Shown here piece by piece: positions 32,204-39,757 of a stretch of DNA of 61,040 bases; within the stretch, counting starts at the first letter, position 1; the number at the start of each line of letters is the position of its first letter. The notes beneath the pieces were generated by a model. It was given only the letters and a program-made list of their open reading frames with translations, was not told the DNA's origin and searched no databases. The stretch is from Clostridiales bacterium (GTDB taxonomy: Bacteria; Bacillota; Clostridia; Oscillospirales; Oscillospiraceae). The stretch covers positions 1 to 61,040 of the forward strand of contig JAHZGF010000024.1 of NCBI GenBank assembly GCA_019420945.1, given 5' to 3'. A program made the position numbers and the translations under genes.

Positions 32204-32419
32204 ATCGGACGGTTCCACTTAGACAACAATCCGCCAGAAGCCAAAAGAACCTATACGGTAGCCGAGATTATAGAAATCCTTGGAGTCAGCCGAAAAAAAG
32301 CTTACGAGTTGTGTCATTCCGGGGCTTTTAAGGTTGTCTATATTGGCAGAAGTATCCGTATTTCGAAAAGTTCTTTTGACGCATGGCTGGATTCTGAATT
32401 TTCCAACACGGAGGAATAA
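32204..32419 (+). CDS. xis: Excisionase-like helix-turn-helix protein with a non-canonical start
   Basis: 71 residues: GRFHLDNNPPEAKRTYTVAEIIEILGVSRKKAYELCHSG...YIGRSIRISKSSFDAWLDSEF, a MerR/excisionase-type winged helix (HTH_17-like) with the final aromatic-rich hook. Such proteins bend the element ends and steer the integrase toward excision. No ATG, GTG, TTG or CTG exists in frame between the upstream stop (32138) and the conserved region. GGGAGG (32190-32195) is followed 8 bases later by ATC 32204, which I take as start; ATT 32198 is the other option but sits too close. The integrase gene follows. Confidence 0.8.
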   Translation: MGRFHLDNNPPEAKRTYTVAEIIEILGVSRKKAYELCHSGAFKVVYIGRSIRISKSSFDAWLDSEFSNTEE

Positions 32420-32484
32420 CAGCGAATGAAAAAGAAATCATACGATACATCCCTCATTCTTTGCCAGGAAGGAGGGAGACAGTG

Positions 32485-33927
32485 ATGGCCAGTATCATCT
32501 CTAGGAATGGAAAGTACGCCGTGATTCATTATGAAGGTGATGACCGGCACCAAGTTATGAAATCTGGGTTGACGAAGGCCCAAGCTGAAAAATTAAAGGC
32601 TAAGAAAGACGCTGAAGAAAAGAGGTGGCGTGAACAAAAGAAAGCGCAGCAAAAACTTGCTGCAGCAGAAGCTTTGCAGTTTGCTGCCCCTCAAGAAGCT
32701 CCTTTTTCCAATGTTACACTGGCTGAGTTTATGGAAGAGTTTATCACCCAGTATGGTTCTAAACATTGGGGAGCCGCCTATTATGCAAGTGCGAAGGCTT
32801 TGATGAACAACTATGTGTATCCCTACTTTGGACAACACAAAATCACAAACATCACCACAAAGATGATTGACGATTTTTATACCCTTTTGGTGACGAAAGT
32901 GGAGCTGGTGGGAAAAGGCAAGGGAAAAAGGCGAACGGGAAAAGAGAAAAAATATGTGACTCCCTCTCTGGTATCGGACATTCACAAAATTCTCCGGACG
33001 GCATTTAACCAGGCAAGGAGGTGGAGATATATCAAACAGAACCCTTTCCTGGACGCGGATTTGCCGGAGTACAAAGAAAAGGAACGTCCGGCTTTCTCTC
33101 CGGAAGAATTTGAGAAGATTTTGGAATACACAGACGACCCTGGGGATTATCAGCGCTTTACTCTGCATCTTGCCCTGTGCATTCAGTACTACTGCACAAC
33201 CCGCGGCGGGGAAATTGGGGCGCTCCAATGGGAAGACTACGACCCCGAGAAAAGGACTCTGCATATCTATAAGGCTCTTGCCCGGATTGACAAGGCAAAC
33301 CTGGATTTGCCCAAACTGAAGGTTTACTATACTTTCCCAGTGCTGAATCCATATAACCGGACAAAAGTTGTGCTGAAGGCGCCGAAAACAGAGGCCACGG
33401 CCCGTTACTGCGTGCTCAACCACCTGATGATGGAAAAGCTGGATTGGATGAAGAGCCTTCAGGAAAAAATGGTGGAAGAAGTATTTGGAACAGACTATCA
33501 AGACAACCGGCTGATTGTGTGCCAACCTAATGGCCGGCCCATGATGCCGGAGCAGCTCAACACAAAATTCAAGGAAGTGATCGTTGAGATGCGGGAAAGT
33601 GGTTACCAATTTACCAGCGTAGCAGAAGACAGACTGGATGATGTGGTCTTCCACAGTGTCCGAGCAGCCAGCGCCACAAAGAAGATGCAGGTGTCAAAAG
33701 GCAATATCAAAGCGGTTATGCGAGCAGGAGGCTGGGCCGAGCCGGACATGGTAATCCGGTATGCAAAGACTTATGACCAGGATCAGGCCCTGATTGCGGA
33801 ACAGATGGAAAAAGATGCTCACAAGGAGGGAAACACCGGAGCATCCCAGGAAACAGAAGAACTACTCCAGAAGATTTTGGAGCATCCAGAGGTTCTCAGC
33901 CAGCTGATCCAGGCCCTAAAACCTTAG
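32485..33927 (+). CDS. int: Tyrosine recombinase / integrase of the tRNA-Gly-side element
   Basis: 480 residues. N-terminal arm-binding and coiled region (SGLTKAQAEKLKAKKDAEEKRWREQKKAQQ), core-binding domain (LAEFMEEFITQYGSKHWGAAYYASAKALMNNYVYPYF), catalytic domain with Arg in TTRGGEIGALQWEDYD, HSVRAAS (H-x-x-R), Trp in GGWAEPDM and Tyr in VIRYAKTYD. ATG 32485 follows GGAGGG. It is downstream of the excisionase gene and about 200 bases from the 3' end of tRNA-Gly, the usual geometry for a tRNA-targeting integrase. Longer than most Tn916-type Ints because of the N-terminal charged region. Confidence 0.92.
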   Translation: MASIISRNGKYAVIHYEGDDRHQVMKSGLTKAQAEKLKAKKDAEEKRWREQKKAQQKLAAAEALQFAAPQEAPFSNVTLAEFMEEFITQYGSKHWGAAYYASAKALMNNYVYPYFGQHKITNITTKMIDDFYTLLVTKVELVGKGKGKRRTGKEKKYVTPSLVSDIHKILRTAFNQARRWRYIKQNPFLDADLPEYKEKERPAFSPEEFEKILEYTDDPGDYQRFTLHLALCIQYYCTTRGGEIGALQWEDYDPEKRTLHIYKALARIDKANLDLPKLKVYYTFPVLNPYNRTKVVLKAPKTEATARYCVLNHLMMEKLDWMKSLQEKMVEEVFGTDYQDNRLIVCQPNGRPMMPEQLNTKFKEVIVEMRESGYQFTSVAEDRLDDVVFHSVRAASATKKMQVSKGNIKAVMRAGGWAEPDMVIRYAKTYDQDQALIAEQMEKDAHKEGNTGASQETEELLQKILEHPEVLSQLIQALKP

Positions 33928-34020
33928 CCGAAATGATCAAAGCTAAGGTTAAAAACCTTAGCTTTGGGGGGTTAAGTTAACATAACAACAAAAAACACCC
34001 CCAAAAACCTTAGCCGAAAT
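33919..34020 (+). repeat. Direct repeats at the integrase 3' end (candidate arm sites)
   Basis: AAACCTTAGCCGAAAT occurs at 33919-33934, overlapping the int stop, and again at 34005-34020. AACCTTAGC occurs a third time near 33955 and once inverted (AGCTAAGGTT, 33941-33950). A TTTGGGGG/CCCCCAAA dyad lies between. The array is next to int and the tRNA end, as expected for integrase arm-binding sites; the rest of the 33928-34123 gap shows no gene. Confidence 0.55.
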
Positions 34021-34090
34021 CAGGCCAAATGAGACCGACAGAGATTTTGGGACCCATGAAAAAGCCAGGTAGAATGGGGGTTTTCGCCAA

Positions 34091-34123
34091 CAAAAAAACC
34101 TCCCGGCCGAAGCTGGGAGGTTT
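34091..34123 (-). terminator. Terminator of tRNA-Gly
   Basis: On the minus strand AACCTCCC (34122-34115) pairs with GGGAGGTT (34105-34098) and is followed by TTTTTTG, directly after the tRNA 3' end. Confidence 0.85.
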
Positions 34124-34197
34124 TGGAGCGGGCGAAGGGAATCGAACCCTCGTATTCAGCTTGGGAAGCTGATGTTCTACCATTGAACTACGCCCGC
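34124..34197 (-). tRNA. tRNA-Gly(CCC)
   Basis: 74 bases on the minus strand with encoded CCA. Acceptor GCGGGCG/CGCCCGC; anticodon stem TCAGC/GCTGA with loop TTCCCAA, giving anticodon CCC; TTCGATTC T-loop. Promoter on the minus strand at 34222-34250 and terminator immediately after. Its 3' end faces the integrase gene 200 bases away, so it is the probable integration target of the left-hand element. Confidence 0.92.
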
Positions 34198-34221
34198 AAA
34201 TCAATTTTTGAATGCTTGCTT

Positions 34222-34250
34222 ATTATACCGCCCCGGAAGGAAAAAGTCAA
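34222..34250 (-). promoter_or_regulatory. Sigma-A promoter of tRNA-Gly
   Basis: Minus strand: TTGACT (34250-34245), 17-base spacer, TATAAT (34227-34222). Confidence 0.8.
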
Positions 34251-34326
34251 TGAGGGAAATGAAATTTTCCACGGGGACGGATGCGGGGCGCTCTCGTGAA
34301 GATAGTTCACGATAAAGCGCAAATTG

Positions 34327-34366
34327 TGTCGAAGCGCTGGCTTTTTTGTCGAAGCTATTATATAAT
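34327..34366 (+). promoter_or_regulatory. Direct repeats and -10 box before the XRE gene at 34489
   Basis: TGTCGAAGC at 34327-34335 and again at 34347-34355, exactly 20 bases apart (two helical turns), just upstream of TATAAT 34361-34366. The -35 region is poor (TGGCTT), so an activator bound to the repeats is plausible. The rest of the 34198-34488 gap holds the divergent tRNA-Gly promoter and nothing else seen. Confidence 0.55.
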
Positions 34367-34488
34367 ACATATTGCGCTTTGAAAGCGTCCTTTGTGTGGA
34401 ACGGTTGTTTCCCGCAAAACAGGGCATGCTGGAAGAGAAGGCCGCCGGAAGGCGTCTTCGAAAAAAGGAGAAGTGAGAGTAGGTTTCC

Positions 34489-34908
34489 ATGGCGAAAGGT
34501 TTTGGCGGCACAAATAGCTTCTTAGCGGAGCGTCTGCGGCAGGCCCGCCTGCAGGCAGGGTACTCTCAGCAGAACATTGCGGACGCCCTCAACGTAAACC
34601 GCGCCACTTACACCTACTACGAAACCGGCAAGACTTCTCCCGACCCTGTCACCTTGGGGAAAATCGCCCGCATCTGCGGGGCGCCCATTGAGTTCTTCTT
34701 TGAAGAGGAAGACACTCCCAACAGGCCCCTGTTCCTTACGGACAGAGAGCGCTGCCCCAAGAAGCCCTTTCCCAACCCCAACAAGATTGGGGAGCTCACC
34801 CCAGACGAAAAAAAGCTCATTGCTTTGTTGCGCACGTCGCAGACAGTTTCTGCCAGTGAAACCGCGAATTGGGTGATAGCGCAGCGGGAGTCCCGCAACG
34901 ACAGGTGA
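34489..34908 (+). CDS. XRE-family transcriptional regulator (chromosomal)
   Basis: 139 residues. Helix-turn-helix LAERLRQARLQAGYSQQNIADALNVNRATYTYYETGKTSPDPVTLGKIARICGAPIEFFF (about 11-70), then a polar C-terminus with LTPDEKKLIALLRTSQTVSASE. GGAGAAGTGAGAGTAGG precedes ATG 34489. It lies between tRNA-Gly and the broken tRNA-Arg, so it is likely one of the few native chromosomal genes here. Target genes are unknown. Confidence 0.85.
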   Translation: MAKGFGGTNSFLAERLRQARLQAGYSQQNIADALNVNRATYTYYETGKTSPDPVTLGKIARICGAPIEFFFEEEDTPNRPLFLTDRERCPKKPFPNPNKIGELTPDEKKLIALLRTSQTVSASETANWVIAQRESRNDR

Positions 34909-35042
34909 GAAAAATTTTTCCGGTTCGACAAAATCCCCTTCCCTTCGCGGCCAAAACCTGGTATACTAGGGTACGCCGCTTGCAAATGGCGGTTTTGTTT
35001 TTCAAAAGGTGATAACCGCTTCCGCGGTTCTCATACATATTT

Positions 35043-35081
35043 GCGCTCGTAGCTCAGCTGGATAGAGTGACAGACTCCGAC
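35043..35081 (+). pseudogene. Truncated host tRNA-Arg(CCG), 5' half only
   Basis: The first 39 bases match the 5' half of the complete tRNA-Arg genes at 35235 and 50258, up to and including ACTCCGAC of the anticodon loop (35074-35081). The sequence then switches to GGTTCAGGCCGATTCAG, the same sequence that follows ACTCCGAC at 50097. About 45 bases upstream of it (TTTTTCAAAAGGTGATAACCGC...) also match upstream of the complete copies. This is an element-host junction inside the anticodon loop. Confidence 0.88.
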
Positions 35082-35167
35082 GGTTCAGGCCGATTCAGTT
35101 GAGACATCCCCCAAAAGCCAGTGTTTATCGGGTTTTGCGGGTTCGGCGGAACGTAATAATTCCGCCG

Positions 35168-35209
35168 TTGACTACTGTTTGACTACTATTTTTCAAAAAG
35201 GTGACTACC
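35168..35209 (+). repeat. TTGACTACT repeats at the left end of element 1
   Basis: TTGACTACTG TTTGACTACT (35168-35187) and a related GTGACTACC (35201-35209). The same tandem pair occurs at 49941-49960 (right end) and 50191-50210 (left end of element 2), each within 90-160 bases of an ACTCCGAC core. Candidate integrase or RHH arm sites. The third, single repeat could serve as a weak -35 box for the tRNA. Confidence 0.6.
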
Positions 35210-35234
35210 GCTCCTGCGGTTCTCATATATATTT

Positions 35235-35311
35235 GCGCTCGTAGCTCAGCTGGATAGAGTGACAGACTCCGACTCTGTAGGCCGCTGGTTCGAATCCAGT
35301 CGGGCGCACCA
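35235..35311 (+). tRNA. tRNA-Arg(CCG), element-carried complete copy
   Basis: 77 bases with encoded CCA. Acceptor GCGCTCG/CGGGCGC; anticodon stem ACAGA/TCTGT with loop CTCCGAC, giving anticodon CCG; TTCGAAT T-loop. It lies about 150 bases inside element 1 and replaces the host copy split at 35081. A weak promoter (GTGACT, 17 bases, CATATA) ends a few bases before it. Confidence 0.92.
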
Positions 35312-35370
35312 AACGGGAAGGTGAAAAAGATATTGAGGGCGAAACCTCTGTGTTTTCAATCCTTCCAAGG

Positions 35371-35400
35371 CTCGTAGATTGGAAAATCTACGAGCTTTTT
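35371..35400 (+). terminator. Intrinsic terminator after tRNA-Arg
   Basis: CTCGTAGATT, loop GGAA, AATCTACGAG, then TTTTTT. It ends the tRNA transcript; the remaining bases up to the promoter at 35595 show no gene. Confidence 0.85.
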
Positions 35401-35594
35401 TATCATTAAGCCCACAATCTTCACTCAGACAGGTATCGAACTTGCGCCTTGTCCTCGTTGAGTATGTTTTTGCCAAACCGGGATCCTTGAAACAGAATCT
35501 CGGCTTTTTTAATACAGAAACAACAGGCTGGCAAATAGAAGCAAAATTAGTACCATTCATCGACTGCATATCCATCACAGTGTTCAAAGAGGGT

Positions 35595-35623
35595 TTGACC
35601 AATTATAAACTTTTCCCTATTAT
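35595..35623 (+). promoter_or_regulatory. Promoter of the two-component operon
   Basis: TTGACC (35595-35600), 17-base spacer AATTATAAACTTTTCCC, TATTAT (35618-35623). A near copy (TTGACCAAT...CTTTTCC) lies at 37542-37570 before the lipoprotein/ABC genes, so both probably answer to the same regulator. Confidence 0.7.
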
Positions 35624-35647
35624 GATACCAGCGAGCGAGGTGAAACC

Positions 35648-36310
35648 ATGAGCTATACAATTATGGTGATTGATGACGAGCAGATGATTTTAGATATGCT
35701 CCGGGATCAATTTGAGATGGAACAGTATCAAGTAATCACCGCAAAAAGCGGCGAGGAGGCCCTGCAAAAGCTGACCCAGCAGCCGGATATTATTCTGCTG
35801 GACATCAATATGCCGGGGATGGATGGCCTTGAATTGTGCCGGGCAATCCGCGACCATGTGACCTGCCCCATCCTATTCTTAACCGCCCGGATTGAGGAGG
35901 CGGATCGTGTGGCTGGTCTGCGGGCCGGTGGTGATGATTACATTTTGAAGCCGTTCAGCCTGGCCGAACTGACTGCTCGGGTGGAGGCTCACCTGCGCAG
36001 AGAGAACCGTATCCAGCAAAAAATCAGTGTCCGGGGCTTTGGAGACATCGTGGTGGACTACGCTGCAAGGACTGTCTCCCAAAATGGCCAGCCCATAGAA
36101 CTTTCCAAGGTGGAATTTGATATAGTGGAACTGCTTTCCCTTCACCCTGGACAAGTGTTCAGCCGGGAGACAATTTATGAACAAGTGCGGGGCTTTGACG
36201 GCACCGCTGACAATGCTGTGGTGAAGGAACACATCCGCCGCATCCGAAACAAGCTGGGGGCGCAGTATATTGAAACAGTCTGGGGGTGCGGCTATAAATG
36301 GGTAAAATAA
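35648..36310 (+). CDS. OmpR-family response regulator
   Basis: 220 residues. Receiver domain 1-120 with acidic pocket DDE (9-11), phosphorylation site Asp52 (ILLDINMPGMDG) and conserved Lys in DDYILKPFSLAEL; winged-helix DNA-binding domain about 125-220 (VSQNGQPIELSKVEFDIVELLSLHPGQVFSRETIYEQV...VKEHIRRIRNKLG). GAGGTG precedes ATG 35648. Overlaps the sensor kinase by 13 bases. The pair likely controls the adjacent lipoprotein/ABC genes, whose promoter resembles its own. Confidence 0.95.
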   Translation: MSYTIMVIDDEQMILDMLRDQFEMEQYQVITAKSGEEALQKLTQQPDIILLDINMPGMDGLELCRAIRDHVTCPILFLTARIEEADRVAGLRAGGDDYILKPFSLAELTARVEAHLRRENRIQQKISVRGFGDIVVDYAARTVSQNGQPIELSKVEFDIVELLSLHPGQVFSRETIYEQVRGFDGTADNAVVKEHIRRIRNKLGAQYIETVWGCGYKWVK

Positions 36311-37545
36311 AACACTGGCTTCGTTCCATGCCTCTCCGCCGGGCTTTCGTATCACTTGTCCTTGTCATGGCTGTGTTCGTGGCCGGTATTTCGGCAGCGA
36401 CCATTTTTACCTGTGTCAATGTGCAAAATCACATCTTGGAAAGTGTGACGGACTATCAAGTATTGCCACCCCAAGAGACTGAGGATGAATATAACCTGGT
36501 GATTGCAGATGATGAACAGATTGTTCCGGGAGAAAATGGACAACTTGTGATTTTATCCACCGAGTATCAAATCGCCAACCTAAGCGATACACAGCGGGTC
36601 GCCTACTATGCGGCAAAAGCAGCCGTGATCCTGGTGCCGACCTTGCTTTTCGTGCTCGGTACAATCTTCTGCGCTTGGATATTCTATGCCATCAAACTGA
36701 AACAGCCGCTGTCGTTACTCTTACAGAGCGCCGACCGCATATCGCAAAGCGACCTGGATTTTTGTTTGGACTATCCAGCTTCGGATGAAATGGGCGAGCT
36801 TTGCAAGGCTATGGATACTATGCGCGCAGCCCTGCTAAAAAGTAATCAGGAGACTTGGTCCATGATGGAGGAACGGCGCAAACTCAGCGCCTCCATCGCC
36901 CATGACCTCCGTACCCCCATCACTGTGATGAAAGGATACACAGAATATCTCTCGCATAATGTCCCGCTTGGACGCATCAGCGAGGACAAACTGATGGACA
37001 CGATCCATAATCTTTCTTTGGCAACAGATCGACTGGAACAGTACGCAAACCAAGTGCGCGAAATACAGGCGATGGACGCCATCCCAGTGAAGCCAACATC
37101 TTGCTCTTTGCAGAAATTTTTTGAGGAACAGGAGGACGAATACGCCGTTTTAGCGCAGCAGCACCAGCTTCAATTCTCTATGGATATTAGTGGGGTCCCG
37201 GATTTTCAGGTCATGCTGGATGGGACCTTGGTACATCGCATGATCGACAATGTGATTTCTAATGCCCTGCGCTTCGCCCGCCGTGAGATCACATTAAAGG
37301 CCGGGTGGCAAGAAGGTCTGCTTACAATTCAAGTACATGATGATGGGAAGGGCTTTTCAGAAGAATCCCTCCGCTCAGCCACAAGGCCGTTTTACAAAGA
37401 GAATACGGAAAATGACCACTTCGGGCTGGGCCTCTCTATCTGCAACACCCTTTGCCAGAAACAGGGTGGAACGCTCTCTCTGAGCAATCGCAACGGGGCC
37501 TGCGTGGAAATGCAGATACTAGCAGAAAAAATGGATGCCGATTGA
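36298..37545 (+). CDS. Membrane sensor histidine kinase
   Basis: 415 residues. Two membrane helices (about 17-40 FVSLVLVMAVFVAGISAATIFT and 105-130 AVILVPTLLFVLGTIFCAWIFY) enclose a short outside loop; HAMP-like linker; H-box LSASIAHDLRTPITVMKGYTEYL with His202; N-box MIDNVISNALRFARR; G-boxes DDGKGFS and HFGLGLSI. All kinase motifs are intact. A short sensor loop of about 60 residues suggests membrane-level sensing, as in antimicrobial-peptide detection systems. Overlaps the response regulator gene; its stop lies inside the next promoter. Confidence 0.94.
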   Translation: MGKIKHWLRSMPLRRAFVSLVLVMAVFVAGISAATIFTCVNVQNHILESVTDYQVLPPQETEDEYNLVIADDEQIVPGENGQLVILSTEYQIANLSDTQRVAYYAAKAAVILVPTLLFVLGTIFCAWIFYAIKLKQPLSLLLQSADRISQSDLDFCLDYPASDEMGELCKAMDTMRAALLKSNQETWSMMEERRKLSASIAHDLRTPITVMKGYTEYLSHNVPLGRISEDKLMDTIHNLSLATDRLEQYANQVREIQAMDAIPVKPTSCSLQKFFEEQEDEYAVLAQQHQLQFSMDISGVPDFQVMLDGTLVHRMIDNVISNALRFARREITLKAGWQEGLLTIQVHDDGKGFSEESLRSATRPFYKENTENDHFGLGLSICNTLCQKQGGTLSLSNRNGACVEMQILAEKMDAD

Positions 37546-37598
37546 CCAATCGTAGACCTTTTCCCATTATGCTCTCCTTATCCTACCGATAAGGAGAG
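37542..37598 (+). promoter_or_regulatory. Second promoter and SD-sequestering hairpin
   Basis: TTGACC (37542-37547), 17 bases, CATTAT (37565-37570), similar over 30 bases to the promoter at 35595. Next comes CTCTCCTTAT (37572-37581), 7-base loop, ATAAGGAGAG (37589-37598), a perfect stem, then TATTTTTT. The stem contains AAGGAG, the ribosome binding site for ATG 37607, so it can act as a translation lock or as a terminator. Confidence 0.65.
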
Positions 37599-37606
37599 TA
37601 TTTTTT

Positions 37607-38602
37607 ATGCACAGATTTCTTTTTTTCTCTTTGGCGCTTGTATGTTTGCTGGCTGGGTGCAGCGCACCGCAGGCCAGCGACCCGGCCCCGGACGAATCAA
37701 ACGACTTGGACGCCTATTTCGAGGAGGAGCCGGCAGACAATGAGATGGGCTCTGCGGAATTTGGCCTGCAAGACCCGATAGACACAGTTTATACCTACGA
37801 TGGCAAGCCTTTGGAAATTCCCTTCTCCATAACTGGCGCATCTTCTGGAAAGACCACAGAGATCGGCGTACTCCTATTTGTGGATGGGGTGGCCCAGCCC
37901 TATTCCGCAGTCTATGAGGATGGTACGGAGCTTGAGGAAAGCTATATGCAGGTCTTTAACCTGGATTATGAACAGCAGGAGAATTTCGACATGGTATTCC
38001 AGCCCGTGACCGGCAAAACAGGAGAAACCGTCCCTGTTATGGCTGTCACCATTCTGGAGCCCAGTTTTATAGCAGAGGGACCCGATAATCCGCGTTATGG
38101 CTTCCACCACCAGGAATCTGCAACCACATCCCGCCAGATTTCTTTTGCAACAGACGCCCCCGCACAGACATTGGCAGCAGCCGGTACGGACTACAATGTG
38201 GTGGATCTGCCGCAGGACATATTAGATACTCTGGCCGCATGGGGGGCCACCGATAGCCTGGACACAACGGCCACCCTGTCTCTGGGTGTAGAAGATGGAA
38301 ATTACATTCAGGCAGATGGGAAAACAGCGACAATCACTGTGCAGCTCTACGGCGGGCCGGAGGCGGAGTTCAATATCACTCTGTTTATCAACCATCAGCC
38401 TGTCCAACTCAATGGAGCGGACTATCTCTCTGTTCGGACGGTGAAAAACCAGATGGTGGAAGCCACATTCCAGATTGATACCTCTGCACTTGGCACGCTG
38501 AACACGGTCTATGCCATTGCCGTTACCCCGGAAGATGGGGAGCTTGAGATCAATAATCCAGTTAAGACAGCATCTGTACTTTTGGTCAACGGGGAGGTTT
38601 AA
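37607..38602 (+). CDS. Lipoprotein of unknown function
   Basis: 331 residues. Signal peptide MHRFLFFSLALVCLLAGC with lipobox LAGC; acidic linker (EESNDLDAYFEEEPADNEMG-like); then beta-rich domains (PLEIPFSITGASSGKTTEIGVLLFVDGVAQPY; ATITVQLYGGPEAEFNITLFINHQPVQL) that look like immunoglobulin-like sandwiches. Its ribosome binding site is in a hairpin. It lies between the kinase and the ABC genes, so a role in substrate capture or in shielding at the cell surface is likely but unproven. Confidence 0.75.
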   Translation: MHRFLFFSLALVCLLAGCSAPQASDPAPDESNDLDAYFEEEPADNEMGSAEFGLQDPIDTVYTYDGKPLEIPFSITGASSGKTTEIGVLLFVDGVAQPYSAVYEDGTELEESYMQVFNLDYEQQENFDMVFQPVTGKTGETVPVMAVTILEPSFIAEGPDNPRYGFHHQESATTSRQISFATDAPAQTLAAAGTDYNVVDLPQDILDTLAAWGATDSLDTTATLSLGVEDGNYIQADGKTATITVQLYGGPEAEFNITLFINHQPVQLNGADYLSVRTVKNQMVEATFQIDTSALGTLNTVYAIAVTPEDGELEINNPVKTASVLLVNGEV

Positions 38603-38607
38603 CGAAC

Positions 38608-39747
38608 ATGAAAAGAATCAGTATTTTGCTTGCACTTGCACTCAGTCTTTCTCTGCTTTCCGCCTGCGGAGGCAACGAACCGGCGGCAAACACCGGAAAT
38701 CCGTCCAGCGATCCCTCAGCGAACGCCCAACAGGTTCCTGACGAATCGGCGGAACAGGCAGCCGGCAGTGGGGTCAATTTTCTCTCACCGGAGTATGATT
38801 ATTCTACCAATGAGTTGAAACTGACCGATTTATCTACCGGCGAAGTGACGGCTGCCTACGCTTTTGACGCCGCCCAAACACCTCTGTTGACAGACAAGAC
38901 CAGCGGGGGAGCAATCGTCATGCTGTCCAGCCAGACAGCGGCGGATGTGCAGGACACCGGCGGGGTCACGGTGATCTCCGGCGATAGCTCTGCGGAGACA
39001 CTGTATTACTGGCTGTTCGATCAGCACCTTAATTTAGTGAATGAATATGAATTAACGAATGAAACGTTGGTAATCGGGCTTTGGAGCTCTGTCTTTGCCG
39101 CTGCGCCGGATGGGAAATCTCTTGTATATGCGGAAGGTCCCAGCCTCTATCAATATACCTTTGACACGCAGGAACTGGCGGAAATCACTCCGGCAATGAG
39201 TGAAACTGTCTATTTTGAAGCAGTCGGATATAGTGACAGCGGAAATTATCTGGCCTTTTTCGGAAGTCTGGATGGGCAGGAAAATACCACGGCCTATGGC
39301 TCGATTGATCTGAGCAGTAGCACCGCCGCTGTTTTTACTGCCAAAGGCTTTTCTGGTTCCATGCTTTCTGTAAATGGAGAGTACGCCGCTATTTCCGATA
39401 CAATTCTGCCCGCCAGCATGGGAGGCGCAAAGCAGACCGGTTCTGTCCTCTTTTTGGATTTGGCCCAGCAGCAGGGAAAAGCAATCAGCGTGGAGAGCGG
39501 AGATGAAAGCGGGATTGCCGCTGTATCCGCAGACGGCCAGTACATTGTGACCTGTGCGGGTGGGGACAGCCCAAGCGGCACTCTGCGGGCCTATCAGGTC
39601 AGCGATGGCACGAAAGTTGCGGATGAAACCTATACGATGGATGCAAACTGCAAGCCCTATGAAATTTGGGTCATCGGTCATTCCGCCTATGCAGCCCTGG
39701 GTACAGATGACGGCTATACCCTCTCACAAGCGGTAGACCTCCCGTGA
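38608..39747 (+). CDS. Lipoprotein with beta-propeller-like repeats
   Basis: 379 residues. Signal peptide MKRISILLALALSLSLLSAC with lipobox LSAC. The mature part has repeating units resembling a WD40/YVTN-style propeller (SVFAAAPDGKSLVYAEGPSLYQYTFDTQELAEI; AVSADGQYIVTCAGGDSPSGTLRAYQVSDGTKV). It starts 5 bases after the previous stop and ends 10 bases before the ABC ATPase. Presumably a surface subunit that works with the transporter. Confidence 0.75.
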   Translation: MKRISILLALALSLSLLSACGGNEPAANTGNPSSDPSANAQQVPDESAEQAAGSGVNFLSPEYDYSTNELKLTDLSTGEVTAAYAFDAAQTPLLTDKTSGGAIVMLSSQTAADVQDTGGVTVISGDSSAETLYYWLFDQHLNLVNEYELTNETLVIGLWSSVFAAAPDGKSLVYAEGPSLYQYTFDTQELAEITPAMSETVYFEAVGYSDSGNYLAFFGSLDGQENTTAYGSIDLSSSTAAVFTAKGFSGSMLSVNGEYAAISDTILPASMGGAKQTGSVLFLDLAQQQGKAISVESGDESGIAAVSADGQYIVTCAGGDSPSGTLRAYQVSDGTKVADETYTMDANCKPYEIWVIGHSAYAALGTDDGYTLSQAVDLP

Positions 39748-39757
39748 GGAACACAAA

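Noticed and set aside
34010..34204. Minus-strand 64-codon frame containing SSMVEHQLPKLNTRVRFPSPAP
   Set aside because: It is the translation of tRNA-Gly and its terminator, a well-known false protein.
34939..34998. TATACT followed by a small hairpin before the broken tRNA-Arg, considered as a fifth leader element
   Set aside because: The -35 box is poor, the linker is missing and the stem lacks the GYGTCA/TGGCRC pattern.
35246..35602. Minus-strand 118-codon frame ending ARLDSNQRPTESESVTLSS
   Set aside because: Antisense of tRNA-Arg(CCG), a frequent database artefact; no ribosome binding site.
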